Origin: Rhizobium acidisoli | Lineage (GTDB): Bacteria > Pseudomonadota > Alphaproteobacteria > Rhizobiales > Rhizobiaceae | Direction: 5' to 3' | Assembly: GCF_002531755.2 (NCBI RefSeq) | Contig: NZ_CP035001.1 | Coordinates: 186,001-250,000, forward strand | Length of the DNA stretch: 64,000 nt | Shown: positions 27,014 to 36,489 of the stretch, piece by piece | How the letters are laid out: every line of letters begins with the position of its first letter | Numbering within the stretch: the stretch's first letter is position 1 | The notes under the pieces: model-generated | What the model was told of the DNA's origin: nothing | The model's input: only the letters and a program-made list of their open reading frames with translations | The model's database searches: none | Made by a program: the position numbers and the translations under genes

Positions 27014-27871
27014 ATGAAAGCACATAGCCCCACGCGGTGGCGGTTCAGACGGCCGAGCGTCATTCCGGGTTTCGGAATGGCGCTCGGCTTTACCTTGACC
27101 TGGCTCACCCTTCTGATCCTCATCCCGCTCTCGGGCCTTGCCGTCCGGTCGAGCGCGCTCGGCTGGGAGAAATTCTGGTCGATCGCGCTCGATCCGCGCA
27201 CGCTGAACGCGCTGCGCATCAGCTTCGGCAGCGCCTTCATCGCCGCGATCGTCAATGCCGTCTTCGGGATCCTGCTTGCCTGGGTGCTGGTGCGCTACCG
27301 CTTTCCCGGCAAGCGCATCATCGACGCCATGGTCGATCTGCCGTTCGCGCTGCCGACCGCCGTCGCCGGCATCGCCCTGACGACGCTCTATGCGCCGAAC
27401 GGCTGGATCGGCCAGTTCCTGACGCCGCTCGGCATCAAGATCGCCTTCACGCCGGCCGGCATCGTCATCGCGCTGATCTTCGTCGGCCTGCCCTTCGTGG
27501 TGCGCACCGTGCAGCCGGTTATGGAGGAGATCGACAAGGAAGTGGAAGAGGCCGCAGCAACGCTCGGCGCCAACCGCTTCCAGACGATTTTCCGCGTGCT
27601 GCTGCCGGGGCTGGCGCCCGCCGTGCTTACCGGCTTTGCGCTCGCCTTTGCCCGCGGCGTCGGCGAATACGGCTCGGTCATCTTCATCGCCGGCAACCTG
27701 CCGTTCAAATCGGAGATCGCGCCGCTTTTGATCATCATCAAACTCGAAGAGTATAATTATGCGGCAGCGACCGGCATCGCGGCGATCATGCTGATCATCT
27801 CGTTCGCCATGCTGCTGGTCATCAACCTCATCCAGAGCTGGAGCAGGCGGAGGTACGGCTATGGGGCTTGA
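27014..27871 (+). CDS. cysT: Sulfate ABC transporter permease CysT
   Basis: This 285-residue inner-membrane protein has six hydrophobic helices and the permease coupling motif [23 protein letters not shown] (EAA loop). [26 protein letters not shown] is a CysT hallmark. It starts 9 bases after sbp and overlaps cysW by 11 bases. It forms the translocation channel with CysW. Length is normal for the family. Confidence 0.95.
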   Translation: MKAHSPTRWRFRRPSVIPGFGMALGFTLTWLTLLILIPLSGLAVRSSALGWEKFWSIALDPRTLNALRISFGSAFIAAIVNAVFGILLAWVLVRYRFPGKRIIDAMVDLPFALPTAVAGIALTTLYAPNGWIGQFLTPLGIKIAFTPAGIVIALIFVGLPFVVRTVQPVMEEIDKEVEEAAATLGANRFQTIFRVLLPGLAPAVLTGFALAFARGVGEYGSVIFIAGNLPFKSEIAPLLIIIKLEEYNYAAATGIAAIMLIISFAMLLVINLIQSWSRRRYGYGA

Positions 27872-28733
27872 TACAACCGCTCAACCGGTGAAGCTGCGTT
27901 CGGTGACCACCGAAAACCGCATCGCGCGCTTCACGCTGATCATCGTCTCACTGATCTTCCTGCTGCTGATCCTGCTGCTGCCGCTGGCCGCCGTCTTTGT
28001 CGAGGCTTTCCGCAAGGGTGCCGGCCCCTTCATAGAGGCGCTCGGCGATGCCGAAACCTTCTCGGCGATCCGCCTGACGCTGATCGTTGCCGGTGTCAGC
28101 GTTCCCCTTAACCTCATCTTCGGGGTTGCCGCCGCCTGGGCGATCGCCAAGTTCGAGTTCAAGGGCAAGGCCTTCCTGACGACGCTGATCGACCTGCCCT
28201 TCTCGGTTTCTCCCGTCATATCGGGCCTGGTTTTCGTGCTGTTGTTCGGCGCCAATACCTGGCTCGGCCAGTGGCTCAGCGCCCACGACATCAAGATCCT
28301 GTTTGCGGTGCCGGGCCTGATCCTCGCCACCATGTTCGTCACCTTCCCTTTCGTCGCCCGCGAGCTGATCCCGCTAATGCAGGAACAGGGGACGGCCGAC
28401 GAAGAGGCCGCCCTTTCGCTTGGCGCCAGCGGCTGGCAGACCTTCTGGCACGTGACGCTGCCGAACATCAAATGGGGCTTGCTCTACGGGGTGCTGCTCT
28501 GCAACGCCCGCGCCATGGGCGAATTCGGCGCCGTCTCGGTGGTGTCGGGCCATATCCGCGGCCAGACGAACACCATGCCGCTGCAGGTGGAGATTCTCTA
28601 TAACGAGTATAATTTCACCGGCGCTTTTGCCGTCGCCACGCTTTTGGCCTTGCTGGCGCTCGTCACTCTTGTTTTGAAGACGCTGCTGGAAATGCGCTAT
28701 AGCGCTGAAATCTCCGCCAGCCGGCGGCACTGA
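27861..28733 (+). CDS. cysW: Sulfate ABC transporter permease CysW
   Basis: This 290-residue permease partner of CysT contains the CysW-typical [20 protein letters not shown] and the coupling loop [21 protein letters not shown], followed by [20 protein letters not shown]. Six transmembrane segments are apparent. The start ATG 27861 lies inside the cysT end with GGAGG upstream, indicating coupling. It completes the membrane part of the sulfate importer. Confidence 0.95.
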   Translation: MGLDTTAQPVKLRSVTTENRIARFTLIIVSLIFLLLILLLPLAAVFVEAFRKGAGPFIEALGDAETFSAIRLTLIVAGVSVPLNLIFGVAAAWAIAKFEFKGKAFLTTLIDLPFSVSPVISGLVFVLLFGANTWLGQWLSAHDIKILFAVPGLILATMFVTFPFVARELIPLMQEQGTADEEAALSLGASGWQTFWHVTLPNIKWGLLYGVLLCNARAMGEFGAVSVVSGHIRGQTNTMPLQVEILYNEYNFTGAFAVATLLALLALVTLVLKTLLEMRYSAEISASRRH

Positions 28734-28743
28734 AGGATTGGGA

Positions 28744-29784
28744 ATGGAAGTACGCGTTCAAAACATCCGCAAGGAATTCGATCGTTTCCCGGCGCTGCAT
28801 GATGTCTCGCTCGGCATCCGCTCCGGCGAGCTGATCGCCCTGCTCGGCCCGTCCGGATCCGGCAAGACGACATTGCTGCGCCTGATCGCCGGCCTCGAAA
28901 GCCCGACGGAGGGGCAGATCTTCTTCGGCGACGAAGATGCCTCGAAGAAATCAGTGCAGCAGCGCAATATCGGCTTCGTCTTCCAGCATTATGCCCTCTT
29001 CCGCTACATGACGGTGCTCGACAACGTCTCCTTCGGCTTGCGAGTCAGAAACAGCGCGCGGCGGCCGGCCAAGGCCGATATCCGCAAGCGGGCGCTGGAA
29101 CTGCTCGACCTCGTGCAGCTCTCCGGCCTTGAAAAACGCTACCCGGCCCAGCTTTCCGGCGGCCAGCGCCAGCGTGTGGCGCTCGCTCGTGCCATGGCCG
29201 TCGAGCCGAACGTGCTGCTGCTCGACGAGCCCTTCGGGGCGCTCGACGCCCAGGTGCGCAAGGACTTGCGCAAATGGCTGCGCGAGATCCACGACCGCAC
29301 CGGCCACACCACCGTCTTCGTCACCCACGACCAGGACGAGGCGCTGGAGCTCGCCGACCGCGTCGTCGTCATGAGCCAGGGCGCAATCGAGCAGGTCGGC
29401 ACGCCGGATGAGGTCTACGACAATCCGAACTCGCCCTTCGTCTTCGGCTTCATCGGCCAGTCGAACTGCCTGCAGGTCGAAATCTCGGACGGCGACATCC
29501 GCTTCGAAGGCCGCTCGCTCGGCCTCAATGCCGAGGGCGAGCCGGACGGCACCGCGCAGCTCTACTTCCGCCCGCATGACGTCAGGCTCTGCGAATCAGC
29601 TGAAAACTGCATCGCCGGCCAACCGGTTTCCAGCCGCCGCGTCGCCGGCACCCGCCATATCGAGCTGGATATCGGCAACGACCGCCCGCATATCGAGATC
29701 GAGCTGCCGCCGAGCGAGGCCGACAGGCTCGACCGCCACCGCGTGGCCTTCAAACCGACCCGCTGGAAGCTGTTCCGCAGCTGA
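28744..29784 (+). CDS. cysA: Sulfate ABC transporter ATP-binding protein CysA
   Basis: This 346-residue ATPase has Walker A GPSGSGKTTLL, the signature QLSGGQRQRVALARA, Walker B VLLLDEPFGALD and the H-loop VTHDQDEALELADRV. Its C-terminal TOBE-like extension includes LYFRPHDVRLCE, typical of CysA. A TTG two codons upstream is in frame, but ATG 28744 with AAGGA upstream is preferred. It drives sulfate import by CysTW. A hairpin with a T-rich tail follows at 29817. Confidence 0.95.
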   Translation: MEVRVQNIRKEFDRFPALHDVSLGIRSGELIALLGPSGSGKTTLLRLIAGLESPTEGQIFFGDEDASKKSVQQRNIGFVFQHYALFRYMTVLDNVSFGLRVRNSARRPAKADIRKRALELLDLVQLSGLEKRYPAQLSGGQRQRVALARAMAVEPNVLLLDEPFGALDAQVRKDLRKWLREIHDRTGHTTVFVTHDQDEALELADRVVVMSQGAIEQVGTPDEVYDNPNSPFVFGFIGQSNCLQVEISDGDIRFEGRSLGLNAEGEPDGTAQLYFRPHDVRLCESAENCIAGQPVSSRRVAGTRHIELDIGNDRPHIEIELPPSEADRLDRHRVAFKPTRWKLFRS

Positions 29785-29816
29785 TGGAGGTTGTTGTCAC
29801 GACCCGACTCCTCGCA

Positions 29817-29852
29817 GGACTCTCATGTGGCGAGAGTCCCTTTGGCTTTTTG
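29817..29852 (+). terminator. Rho-independent terminator after cysA
   Basis: GGACTCTC (29817-29824) and GAGAGTCC (29832-29839) form a perfect 8-bp stem with a 7-base loop. A T-rich run (CTTTGGCTTTTTGTT) follows at once. It closes the sulfate operon. Confidence 0.75.
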
Positions 29853-29942
29853 TTATCTATGGTTGTTTGTATTTTTGTCACATGACGAGTAAAAGATTTT
29901 CACGTTAATAAGTAGGACTAATCCCACAGGAGGCACCTTGCG

Positions 29943-30806
29943 TTGAGGGCGGAGATTTCCTTTGGAAAATCCCTGATCGGGATTTTGTTCGTAGGGCTGG
30001 CGGCCGCAGGCTGCACAACGACACCGAAACCGGCGGCAACGGCGGCGAAGACAAAGCAACCGGCGAAAGTTACCTTCAACTACACGAACAAGGACCGCGA
30101 CTGCCTGCAGCGCGCGATGTATTTCGAATCGCAGCATTCCGATGAGGACGGCTATATGGCCGTCGGAACCGTGGTCATGAACCGGCTGACGTCAGGCGCC
30201 TATCCGCCTTCGATCTGCGGCGTCGTCGCCCAGGAAAAACAGTTTGCTCCCGGCGTGATGACGCGCGAAGTCAAGCCGCAGGCCGAAACCGAGCTGGCGA
30301 CCGCCGCCGACGCCATCCTCAAAGGCGCCCGTCATCCCGCGGTCAAGGATGCGATGTTCTTCCACACCGACGGGCTGAAATTCCCCTACAACAACATGCA
30401 TTATGTGGCGGTCGCCGGCGGCAACGCCTTCTACGAGAAGCGCGGCGCCGATGGCATGCTCCAAACACCGCCGCCGCTGCCCGCCTATGAGGTGGCGATG
30501 AACTATGTGCCTGGCGAAAGCATGCTGCCGCCGCAATTCGACGCGCTGATCCCGTCGGCCGTTCCGGTTCCGCTGCCGGCGCCCGACCCGATGGCGACAG
30601 CGAGCACGATGTCGGCGATCAATGCGACGCCGACGGCACGTATGGCGCCGATTGCCAATCCCATGCCGATGCAGATCACGGCCCCGGTGACCGCGCCGGA
30701 AACCTCGATCGAATCCGACCCGGGAATGCCGATCGCGATCCCCATTCCCCGCCCCGCCTATGACAGCGTCATGCTGCGCGGCAGTGTCGCAGCGAACGGC
30801 GGCTAA
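29943..30806 (+). CDS. Cell-wall hydrolase (SleB/CwlJ-type Hydrolase_2) lipoprotein
   Basis: This 287-residue protein has a lipoprotein-like signal (SLIGILFVGLAAAGC, lipidated Cys about residue 24). Its Hydrolase_2 domain covers about residues 55-165, with CLQRAMYFESQHSDEDGYMAVG and the acidic catalytic Glu in YFES. A Pro/Ala/Met-rich tail follows. Such enzymes cleave cortex or septal peptidoglycan in other bacteria. The start is a TTG 9 bases after a consensus AGGAGG; no ATG or GTG fits, so the rare start is well supported. It is monocistronic. Confidence 0.8.
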   Translation: MRAEISFGKSLIGILFVGLAAAGCTTTPKPAATAAKTKQPAKVTFNYTNKDRDCLQRAMYFESQHSDEDGYMAVGTVVMNRLTSGAYPPSICGVVAQEKQFAPGVMTREVKPQAETELATAADAILKGARHPAVKDAMFFHTDGLKFPYNNMHYVAVAGGNAFYEKRGADGMLQTPPPLPAYEVAMNYVPGESMLPPQFDALIPSAVPVPLPAPDPMATASTMSAINATPTARMAPIANPMPMQITAPVTAPETSIESDPGMPIAIPIPRPAYDSVMLRGSVAANGG

Positions 30807-30843
30807 GCCCGCCGTTCCGGTTATGGGTTAAAGTGCAGGGCGC

Positions 30844-32076
30844 TCAGGCGCGCTCTTCCCAGACCTTGGCCAGTTCGACGATCGTCTTGACCGCCTTTTC
30901 CATATCCTGGCGGCTGACCCATTCGAGCGGCGAGTGGAAGGCGTGGCCGCCGGCGAAGATGTTCGGGCATGGCAGGCCCATGAAGGAGAGGCGCGAGCCG
31001 TCCGTGCCGCCGCGGATGCTGCCGCGCACCGGCGTCATGCCGGCCCGGCGCACGGCTTCGATGGCATTGTCGACGATCTCCGGGTGCCGGTCGAGCACCA
31101 CCTTCATGTTGCGATACTGTTCCTTGACCTGGAAATGATAGGTCGAGCCGGGATAGCCGGCCATGACCTCCTTGACGATGGCTTCGAGCATCGTTTCCTT
31201 TTCCACCAGTCCCTTGTCGGTGAAGTCACGGATGATAAGGCTGAGCGAGGCCCTTTCCATCGAGCCGGTGACGCCGGTGGGATGGATAAAGCCCTGCTTG
31301 CCCTCGGTGGTCTCCGGAGCCATCTCCTTCGGCAGCCGGTCGATGATGGCGCCAGCGATCTTGATGGCGTTCTCCATCCGGTCCTTGGCAAAGCCCGGAT
31401 GGATCGCCACGCCTGAAATAGCGATCTCGACGCCATCGGCCGAGAAAGTCTCGTCCTCGATATGGCCTGATGTCTCGCCGTCCATCGTATAGGCGAAGTC
31501 GGCGCCGAGTTTCCTTAAGTCGACCTTGTTGACGCCGCGTCCGACTTCCTCGTCGGGCGTGAACAGGATCTTGATCGTCCCGTGCCGGATCTCGCGATTG
31601 TCGACGAGCACTTGGGCCGCGGTCATGATTTCCGCCAGCCCGGCCTTGTCGTCGGCGCCGAGCAAGGTCGTCCCATCGGTGGTGACGATGTCGTTGCCGA
31701 GCTGGTTGTTCAGCTCGGGATGCTCGGAAACGCGAATGACCCGGCTCGGATCGCCGACGAGCTGAATATCCCCGCCGACATAATTGCGGATGATTTGCGG
31801 CCTGACACCCGTGCCGCTGAAATCGGGCGCGGTATCCATATGCGAGCAGAAGCAGATGACCGGCACCGCCTTGTCGCTATTTCCAGGAATGGTCGCATAG
31901 ACATAACCATGTTCATCGAGATGCGCATCGGCCAGGCCGATCTTCAGCAGTTCATCGACCAGCACCCGGCCGAGATCCTTCTGCTTTTCGGTGGTCGGCT
32001 GCGTGGACGAGGCAGGGTCGGATTGCGTGTCGATAACGACATAACGGAGAAAGCGGTCGAGAACAGTGTCGGTCAT
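30844..32076 (-). CDS. pepT: Peptidase T (tripeptidase)
   Basis: This 410-residue M20-family aminopeptidase releases the N-terminal residue of tripeptides in the cytoplasm. Zinc ligands and catalytic residues are visible: His and Asp in CFCSHMDTAPD, the bridging Asp in LLGADDKAGLAEI, catalytic Glu in FTPDEEVGRG, Asp in YTMDGE, and the last His in FAGGHAFHSPLEW. Length is as expected (about 408). ATG 32076 is used rather than the upstream TTG. It is transcribed away from the cell-wall hydrolase and is not part of the ABC operon beyond 32171. Confidence 0.95.
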   Translation of the reverse strand: MTDTVLDRFLRYVVIDTQSDPASSTQPTTEKQKDLGRVLVDELLKIGLADAHLDEHGYVYATIPGNSDKAVPVICFCSHMDTAPDFSGTGVRPQIIRNYVGGDIQLVGDPSRVIRVSEHPELNNQLGNDIVTTDGTTLLGADDKAGLAEIMTAAQVLVDNREIRHGTIKILFTPDEEVGRGVNKVDLRKLGADFAYTMDGETSGHIEDETFSADGVEIAISGVAIHPGFAKDRMENAIKIAGAIIDRLPKEMAPETTEGKQGFIHPTGVTGSMERASLSLIIRDFTDKGLVEKETMLEAIVKEVMAGYPGSTYHFQVKEQYRNMKVVLDRHPEIVDNAIEAVRRAGMTPVRGSIRGGTDGSRLSFMGLPCPNIFAGGHAFHSPLEWVSRQDMEKAVKTIVELAKVWEERA

Positions 32077-32170
32077 GGCATCCAATCCAGCAAATCACCT
32101 GGTTGATATAATCCTCACGGGCGATGCGGCAAAAGTTTTTTCCGCTCGCAATGCGTGAGGATTGACCCGA

Positions 32171-33229
32171 TCAATCGACGCGTATTCCCTCGCCGTCGAA
32201 CACATGCAGGTACTGCGCCGGGAAAGCCACATTGACCTTCGGGCCTGCCTTCAGCGCTTCGCGATCGAGCGTGAAGATCTTGAACGGCAGGCCGTGCAGG
32301 GCAAGATGCAGGATGATGCCGAAGCCGGTGGGCTCGACGAGTTCGACATCGGTGGCAAGTCCCGCCCCGTCAGTCGTCATCAGCACATGCTCCGGCCGGA
32401 TGCCGAGTGTCACCTTGGCGCCGTCTTCAAGCGGCAGCGGCTTTGCCAGCAGCACGATCGTCCCGTCCTGCAGCTTGACGCCGCCTTCGACATAGCTCGC
32501 CGCGAGGAAATTCATCCCCGGCGAGCCGATGAAGCCGGCAACGAACAGGTTGGCGGGGTGGTCGTAGAGTTCGAGCGGACTGCCGACCTGCTGCACCACG
32601 CCGCCATGCATGGCGACGATCCGGTCCGCCAGGGTCATTGCCTCGATCTGGTCATGGGTGACGTAGATCGAGGTCGCCTTCAGGTCACCGTGCAGCTTCT
32701 TGATTTCGGCGCGCATCTGTTCGCGCAGCCGCGCATCGAGATTGGAGAGCGGCTCGTCGAACAGGAAGGCCTTCGGCTGGCGCACGATGGCGCGGCCCAT
32801 GGCGACGCGCTGGCGCTGGCCGCCGGAAAGCGCCTTCGGCCGGCGTTCGAGCAGCGGATCGAGGCCGAGCTTGGCGGCGGCGGCGGAGACGGCGCTGGCG
32901 ATCTTCTCCTTCGCCGTCTTCCGCAGTTTCAGGCTGTAGCTCATATTGCCGGCGACGTTCATATGCGGATAAAGCGCATAGGACTGGAACACCATGGCGA
33001 TGTCGCGGTCCTTGGGATGCCGTTCGTTCACCCGGGCGCCGGCAATGCGGATCTCGCCTGATGTGACATCCTCCAGCCCGGCGATCATCCGCAGCAGCGT
33101 GGACTTGCCGCAGCCGGACGGCCCGACCAGCACGACGAATTCGCCGTCCTTGATCTCAAGATCGACGCCGTGCAGCACCTGCACATGGCCATAGGCTTTG
33201 CGGAGATTCTGGATATCGATCGATGCCAT
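32171..33229 (-). CDS. Carbohydrate-type ABC transporter ATP-binding protein (UgpC/MsmK family)
   Basis: This 352-residue ATPase has Walker A GPSGCGKST, the signature ALSGGQRQRVAMGRAIVR, Walker B FLFDEPLSNLDARLR, the H-loop VTHDQIEAMTLADRI and a C-terminal TOBE domain (LGIRPEHVLM). This is the CUT1 sugar importer class. It lies four bases after the second permease and is the last gene of a minus-strand operon led by a GntR regulator. The imported compound is not determined by the ATPase. Confidence 0.92.
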   Translation of the reverse strand: MASIDIQNLRKAYGHVQVLHGVDLEIKDGEFVVLVGPSGCGKSTLLRMIAGLEDVTSGEIRIAGARVNERHPKDRDIAMVFQSYALYPHMNVAGNMSYSLKLRKTAKEKIASAVSAAAAKLGLDPLLERRPKALSGGQRQRVAMGRAIVRQPKAFLFDEPLSNLDARLREQMRAEIKKLHGDLKATSIYVTHDQIEAMTLADRIVAMHGGVVQQVGSPLELYDHPANLFVAGFIGSPGMNFLAASYVEGGVKLQDGTIVLLAKPLPLEDGAKVTLGIRPEHVLMTTDGAGLATDVELVEPTGFGIILHLALHGLPFKIFTLDREALKAGPKVNVAFPAQYLHVFDGEGIRVD

Positions 33230-33233
33230 TTGT

Positions 33234-34064
33234 TTAACCCTTGACCGCGCCGGCCGTCAGGCCCTGGACGAGATAACGCTGGATGAGCAGGAAGAAGAGA
33301 CCGGCCGGAAAGAGCGCCATGACGCCCGCCGCCATCATCTGCCCGAAATCCACCGAGAATTTCGAAACGAAGGTGAGAAGCCCGACCGGGAAGGTTGCCG
33401 CGTCATTGCCGTTGATCAGCATCAGCGCAAAGAGCAGCTCGCTCCAGGCGGCGGTGAAAACGAAGCCGAGCGTGGCGGCGATCCCTGGCAGCGTCAGCGG
33501 CAGGATGATCTGGCGAAACGCCGTGAACTGCGTCGCCCCGTCGATCATCGCCGCCTCTTCCAAATCCTTGGGGATGCCGTCGAAGAAGGACTGCATCAGG
33601 AAGGTGGCGAAAGGCACGTTGAAGGCGGTGTAGACGATGACGAGACCGGTGAGGCTGTTGGTCAGATGTAAGGGCGACAGGATCTTGAAGATCGGCGCCA
33701 CCAACATGACGAGCGGGAACATCTGGGTCAGCAGCATCAGCGCGACGATCCAGTATTTTGCCCGGAAATTGAAGCGCGACAGCGCGTAGCCGGAGAGCGA
33801 GGCGCAGATCGTCACCGTCACCGCCGTCGAGGCCGAGACGATCAGGCTGTTCTTGAAGAAGGTCGGAAAGGCGCTGTGCTGCAGCACGAAGGCATAGTGA
33901 TCCCATGTCGTGCGCGACGGCCACATGCGCACGCCTTCGCTATAGAGCAGGTCGTTCGGCGTCACCGACACTTTGAGCAGCCAGAACAGCGGGAAGAGCG
34001 CAAAGGCGATATAGCAGAGGATTGCCAGGCGGTGCGCGATGGTGGGGATGGCGGATCGTCTCAT
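33234..34064 (-). CDS. CUT1-family ABC permease (MalG type)
   Basis: This 276-residue inner-membrane permease has six helices and the MalG-type coupling loop GIPKDLEEAAMIDGATQFTAFRQIILPLTLPG (EAA motif). It ends in LIQRYLVQGLTAGAVKG, the hallmark C-terminus of CUT1 MalG proteins. ATG 34064 lies four bases after the first permease's stop. Together with the MalF-type protein it forms the channel for a carbohydrate-like compound. Confidence 0.92.
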   Translation of the reverse strand: MRRSAIPTIAHRLAILCYIAFALFPLFWLLKVSVTPNDLLYSEGVRMWPSRTTWDHYAFVLQHSAFPTFFKNSLIVSASTAVTVTICASLSGYALSRFNFRAKYWIVALMLLTQMFPLVMLVAPIFKILSPLHLTNSLTGLVIVYTAFNVPFATFLMQSFFDGIPKDLEEAAMIDGATQFTAFRQIILPLTLPGIAATLGFVFTAAWSELLFALMLINGNDAATFPVGLLTFVSKFSVDFGQMMAAGVMALFPAGLFFLLIQRYLVQGLTAGAVKG

Positions 34065-34068
34065 CGGC

Positions 34069-35004
34069 TCAATCCTTGTTCAGCAGCGTCTGCCGCAGCA
34101 GGATGATCAGCATCGAATAGGCAAGCAGCAGCACGAGCAGCACCAGCGCGATCGCCGAGGCATAACCGAAATCGAGCCGCTTGAACGCCGTGGTGAAGAT
34201 ATAGCTCGCGACGATCTGGGTGCGGTCGGCTGGCCCGCCGTTGGTCATGACGACGATGAGATCGGCGAAATTGGAGATCCACACGGTGCGCAAGAGCACG
34301 GTGATGGCAATGGTCGGCGCCAGAAACGGCAGGGTGATCGAGCGGAAACGCTGGAACCAGCCGGCGCCGTCGATCGACGCCGCCTCGTAGAGATCGCGCG
34401 GGATCGCCTGCAGGGCGGCGAGCAGCGTGATCGCGAAGAAGGGAATGCCCCACCAGACATTGGCGACGATCGGCCCCCACATCGCATAATTGGGATCGGA
34501 AAGGATATTGCCCGGCTCATGCATCAGCCCGAGCCCGAAGAGCCAATGCGGGATCGGCCCGATGACCGGATTGAACAGCCAGGCCCAGTTGAGGCCGGCA
34601 AGAAAGGACGGCACCGCCCAGGGCAGGAAGACCAAAGCCTGCGCGATCGCCCGGCCCGGAAACGGCTTGTCGAGCAGTAGCGCCAGGATGAGGCCGAACA
34701 CGAACTGCAGCACGACGGAGGCGCCGGTCCACCAGAGCGTGTTCCTCAGCGCTCCGTAAAAGGCCGGATCGCCGGCAAGCTCCCGGAAATGATCGAGCCC
34801 GATGAAGCCGCCGGAAAACGGGTTGAGCAGCTGGATATCGCGGAAGGCGTAGGAAACGCCCAAGGTCAGCGGCACCAGCATTACCGCAATGATCAGGATC
34901 AGCGACGGCGCGCTGTAGAGATATGGCTCCGAAGCATCGGCAAGACGACGCAGCCATGGCCTGCGGTCGCGACGCATGTCGAGCGTATCGGCGGAAGTGG
35001 TCAT
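34069..35004 (-). CDS. CUT1-family ABC permease (MalF type)
   Basis: This 311-residue permease has an N-terminal cytoplasmic segment, six to seven helices, YSAPSLILIIAVMLVPLTLGVSYAF as first helix, and coupling loop AIPRDLYEAASIDGAGWFQRFRSITLP. The start ATG 35004 is preferred to 35043 because it avoids a long unsupported extension. It lies downstream of a RIME-like element that separates it from the binding-protein gene. No substrate signature is visible. Confidence 0.9.
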   Translation of the reverse strand: MTTSADTLDMRRDRRPWLRRLADASEPYLYSAPSLILIIAVMLVPLTLGVSYAFRDIQLLNPFSGGFIGLDHFRELAGDPAFYGALRNTLWWTGASVVLQFVFGLILALLLDKPFPGRAIAQALVFLPWAVPSFLAGLNWAWLFNPVIGPIPHWLFGLGLMHEPGNILSDPNYAMWGPIVANVWWGIPFFAITLLAALQAIPRDLYEAASIDGAGWFQRFRSITLPFLAPTIAITVLLRTVWISNFADLIVVMTNGGPADRTQIVASYIFTTAFKRLDFGYASAIALVLLVLLLAYSMLIILLRQTLLNKD

Positions 35005-35054
35005 CGGATTGCAGTTTCCATCACGTGTAATCAAGGCTTTCAATGCGCGTGCGG

Positions 35055-35170
35055 CCCCCCCATCCGACCCTTCGGGCCACCTTCTCCCCGCCGGGGAGAA
35101 GGGGAATGAGGCGCCGCCACGAGTCTCTTCTCCCCAGCGGGGAGAAGGTGCCGGCAGGCGGATGAGGGGG
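35055..35170. repeat. RIME-like rhizobial palindromic element
   Basis: Two CTTCTCCCC palindromes (35080-35102 and 35127-35147) sit inside outer arms around CCCCCATCCG and CGGATGAGGGGG. This is the architecture of the Rhizobium-specific intergenic mosaic element. It lies between the binding-protein gene and the permease genes of one operon. Confidence 0.85.
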
Positions 35171-35189
35171 CTTCTGCCTCGAAGCCCCC
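35166..35189 (-). terminator. Hairpin just downstream of the binding-protein gene
   Basis: GGGGGCTTC (35166-35174) and GAAGCCCCC (35181-35189) form a perfect 9-bp stem. In the gene sense it lies 11 bases after the stop codon. It lacks a T-run, so it more likely acts as an attenuator or 3' stabiliser that keeps binding-protein mRNA above permease mRNA. Confidence 0.6.
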
Positions 35190-35199
35190 ATCACCCCAC

Positions 35200-36459
35200 C
35201 TACTTCTTGCTCAGAAACTTCTGCTGCGCCTTGGTCAGATAGTCCGCCCACTGGTCGGCCAGATCCTTCGCCGAGATATCGCCGAGCAAGGCCTGCTGCG
35301 AGGTCTTGATCGCCAACGAATCCTTGAAAAAGGCAAACTCCTCGAGGTAGGTCGGCATGACAGTCGGCACCGTGTTCGGGTCCGCCAGCTCCTCGAACCA
35401 GCCCTTGAACTGGTCACCGGCATAGAAAGGATCCTTCTCGGCCGCCGTATAGGCCGGCAGGGCGCCGATGCGCTTGTTCCACTCGATATTGCCTTCCGGC
35501 CCTTCGAGGGTGGCAATCAGCTTCCAGGAGAGATCCTTGTTGCCGCTGGTCGAAAACATCGACCAGCCGCCATAGCCGATCGTCGGGAAGGACTTGCCAT
35601 CCGGGCCTTTCGGCAGCGGCATGACGCCGAAATCTTCCTTTTTCATGCGTTCGGCAATGGCGATCAGCGCATCAGGATCCTGGTCGAGGAAGGCGCAGGT
35701 GCCGGAATAGAAGCCGGCGACGACTTCGTTGAAGCCCCAGTTGACGCTGTCCTTCGGCGCATAGCCCTTCTTGTAAAGATCGACCATCCATTCGATGCCC
35801 TTGGCCCAGCCTGGGCTGTTCATCGTCGAGGTGCCGTCTTCTTTGAAGTATTTGTTCGACCCGGCCATCGAGGCGGCGAAAATCATCCAGCCGTTGAGGC
35901 CGCCGGCACCACCGCGCATGCAGTAGCCGTATTTGCCCTGCAGTTTGGAGATCTTTTCCGAAGCGGCGGTGAACTCCTCCAGCGTCTTCGGCGGCGCTGC
36001 GACACCGGCTTCCGAAAGCAGCTTCTTGTTGTAGAACATCGCCCGGAGATAGAAGCCGTAGGGCAGCATATAGGCGGTGTTCTTGACGTCGCGGCCGAGT
36101 TCGAGCGCGCGCGGCGTCAGCTCCTTGGTGTGCTCCCACTTTGCGAGATAGGGCTCGAGGCTTTCGAGCATGCCGTTATTCGCATAGAGCGACAGCCAGG
36201 TATCGGGCATCTCCATCACATCGGGCACGTCACCGGCCGATACCATGGTCGCAAACTTCTGGAAGGCTTCGTTCCAGGGCAGCGAGATGATGTCGACCTT
36301 GGTGCCGGGATTGGCCGCCTCGAACTTGCCGACGATCGATTTCAGCGTTTCGGTGCGCTCCGGGCTGGTGATGACTTCGACAAGCTTGAGCGTGGTATCG
36401 GCAAAGGCCGTACCCGCCATCATCGAAGCAAAGAGCGTCGAGATTATTAGTTTTTTCAT
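35200..36459 (-). CDS. Carbohydrate-type ABC transporter substrate-binding protein (family 1)
   Basis: This 419-residue periplasmic protein has a signal peptide (MKKLIISTLFASMMAGTAFA) and the family-1 extracellular solute-binding fold. Visible segments are TLKSIVGKFEAANPGTKVDIISLPW and DVPDVMEMPDTWLSLYA near the start and GGWSMFSTSGNKDLSWKLIATL near the end. It captures the substrate for the downstream CUT1 permeases and ATPase. The gene follows the Cys/Met-type PLP enzyme by about 30 bases. That neighbour suggests the ligand could be a nitrogen- or sulfur-containing sugar conjugate rather than a plain sugar. Confidence 0.9.
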   Translation of the reverse strand: MKKLIISTLFASMMAGTAFADTTLKLVEVITSPERTETLKSIVGKFEAANPGTKVDIISLPWNEAFQKFATMVSAGDVPDVMEMPDTWLSLYANNGMLESLEPYLAKWEHTKELTPRALELGRDVKNTAYMLPYGFYLRAMFYNKKLLSEAGVAAPPKTLEEFTAASEKISKLQGKYGYCMRGGAGGLNGWMIFAASMAGSNKYFKEDGTSTMNSPGWAKGIEWMVDLYKKGYAPKDSVNWGFNEVVAGFYSGTCAFLDQDPDALIAIAERMKKEDFGVMPLPKGPDGKSFPTIGYGGWSMFSTSGNKDLSWKLIATLEGPEGNIEWNKRIGALPAYTAAEKDPFYAGDQFKGWFEELADPNTVPTVMPTYLEEFAFFKDSLAIKTSQQALLGDISAKDLADQWADYLTKAQQKFLSKK

Positions 36460-36489
36460 GCTCAGTTCCCCCTTTTAGGTTCTTGGGTT

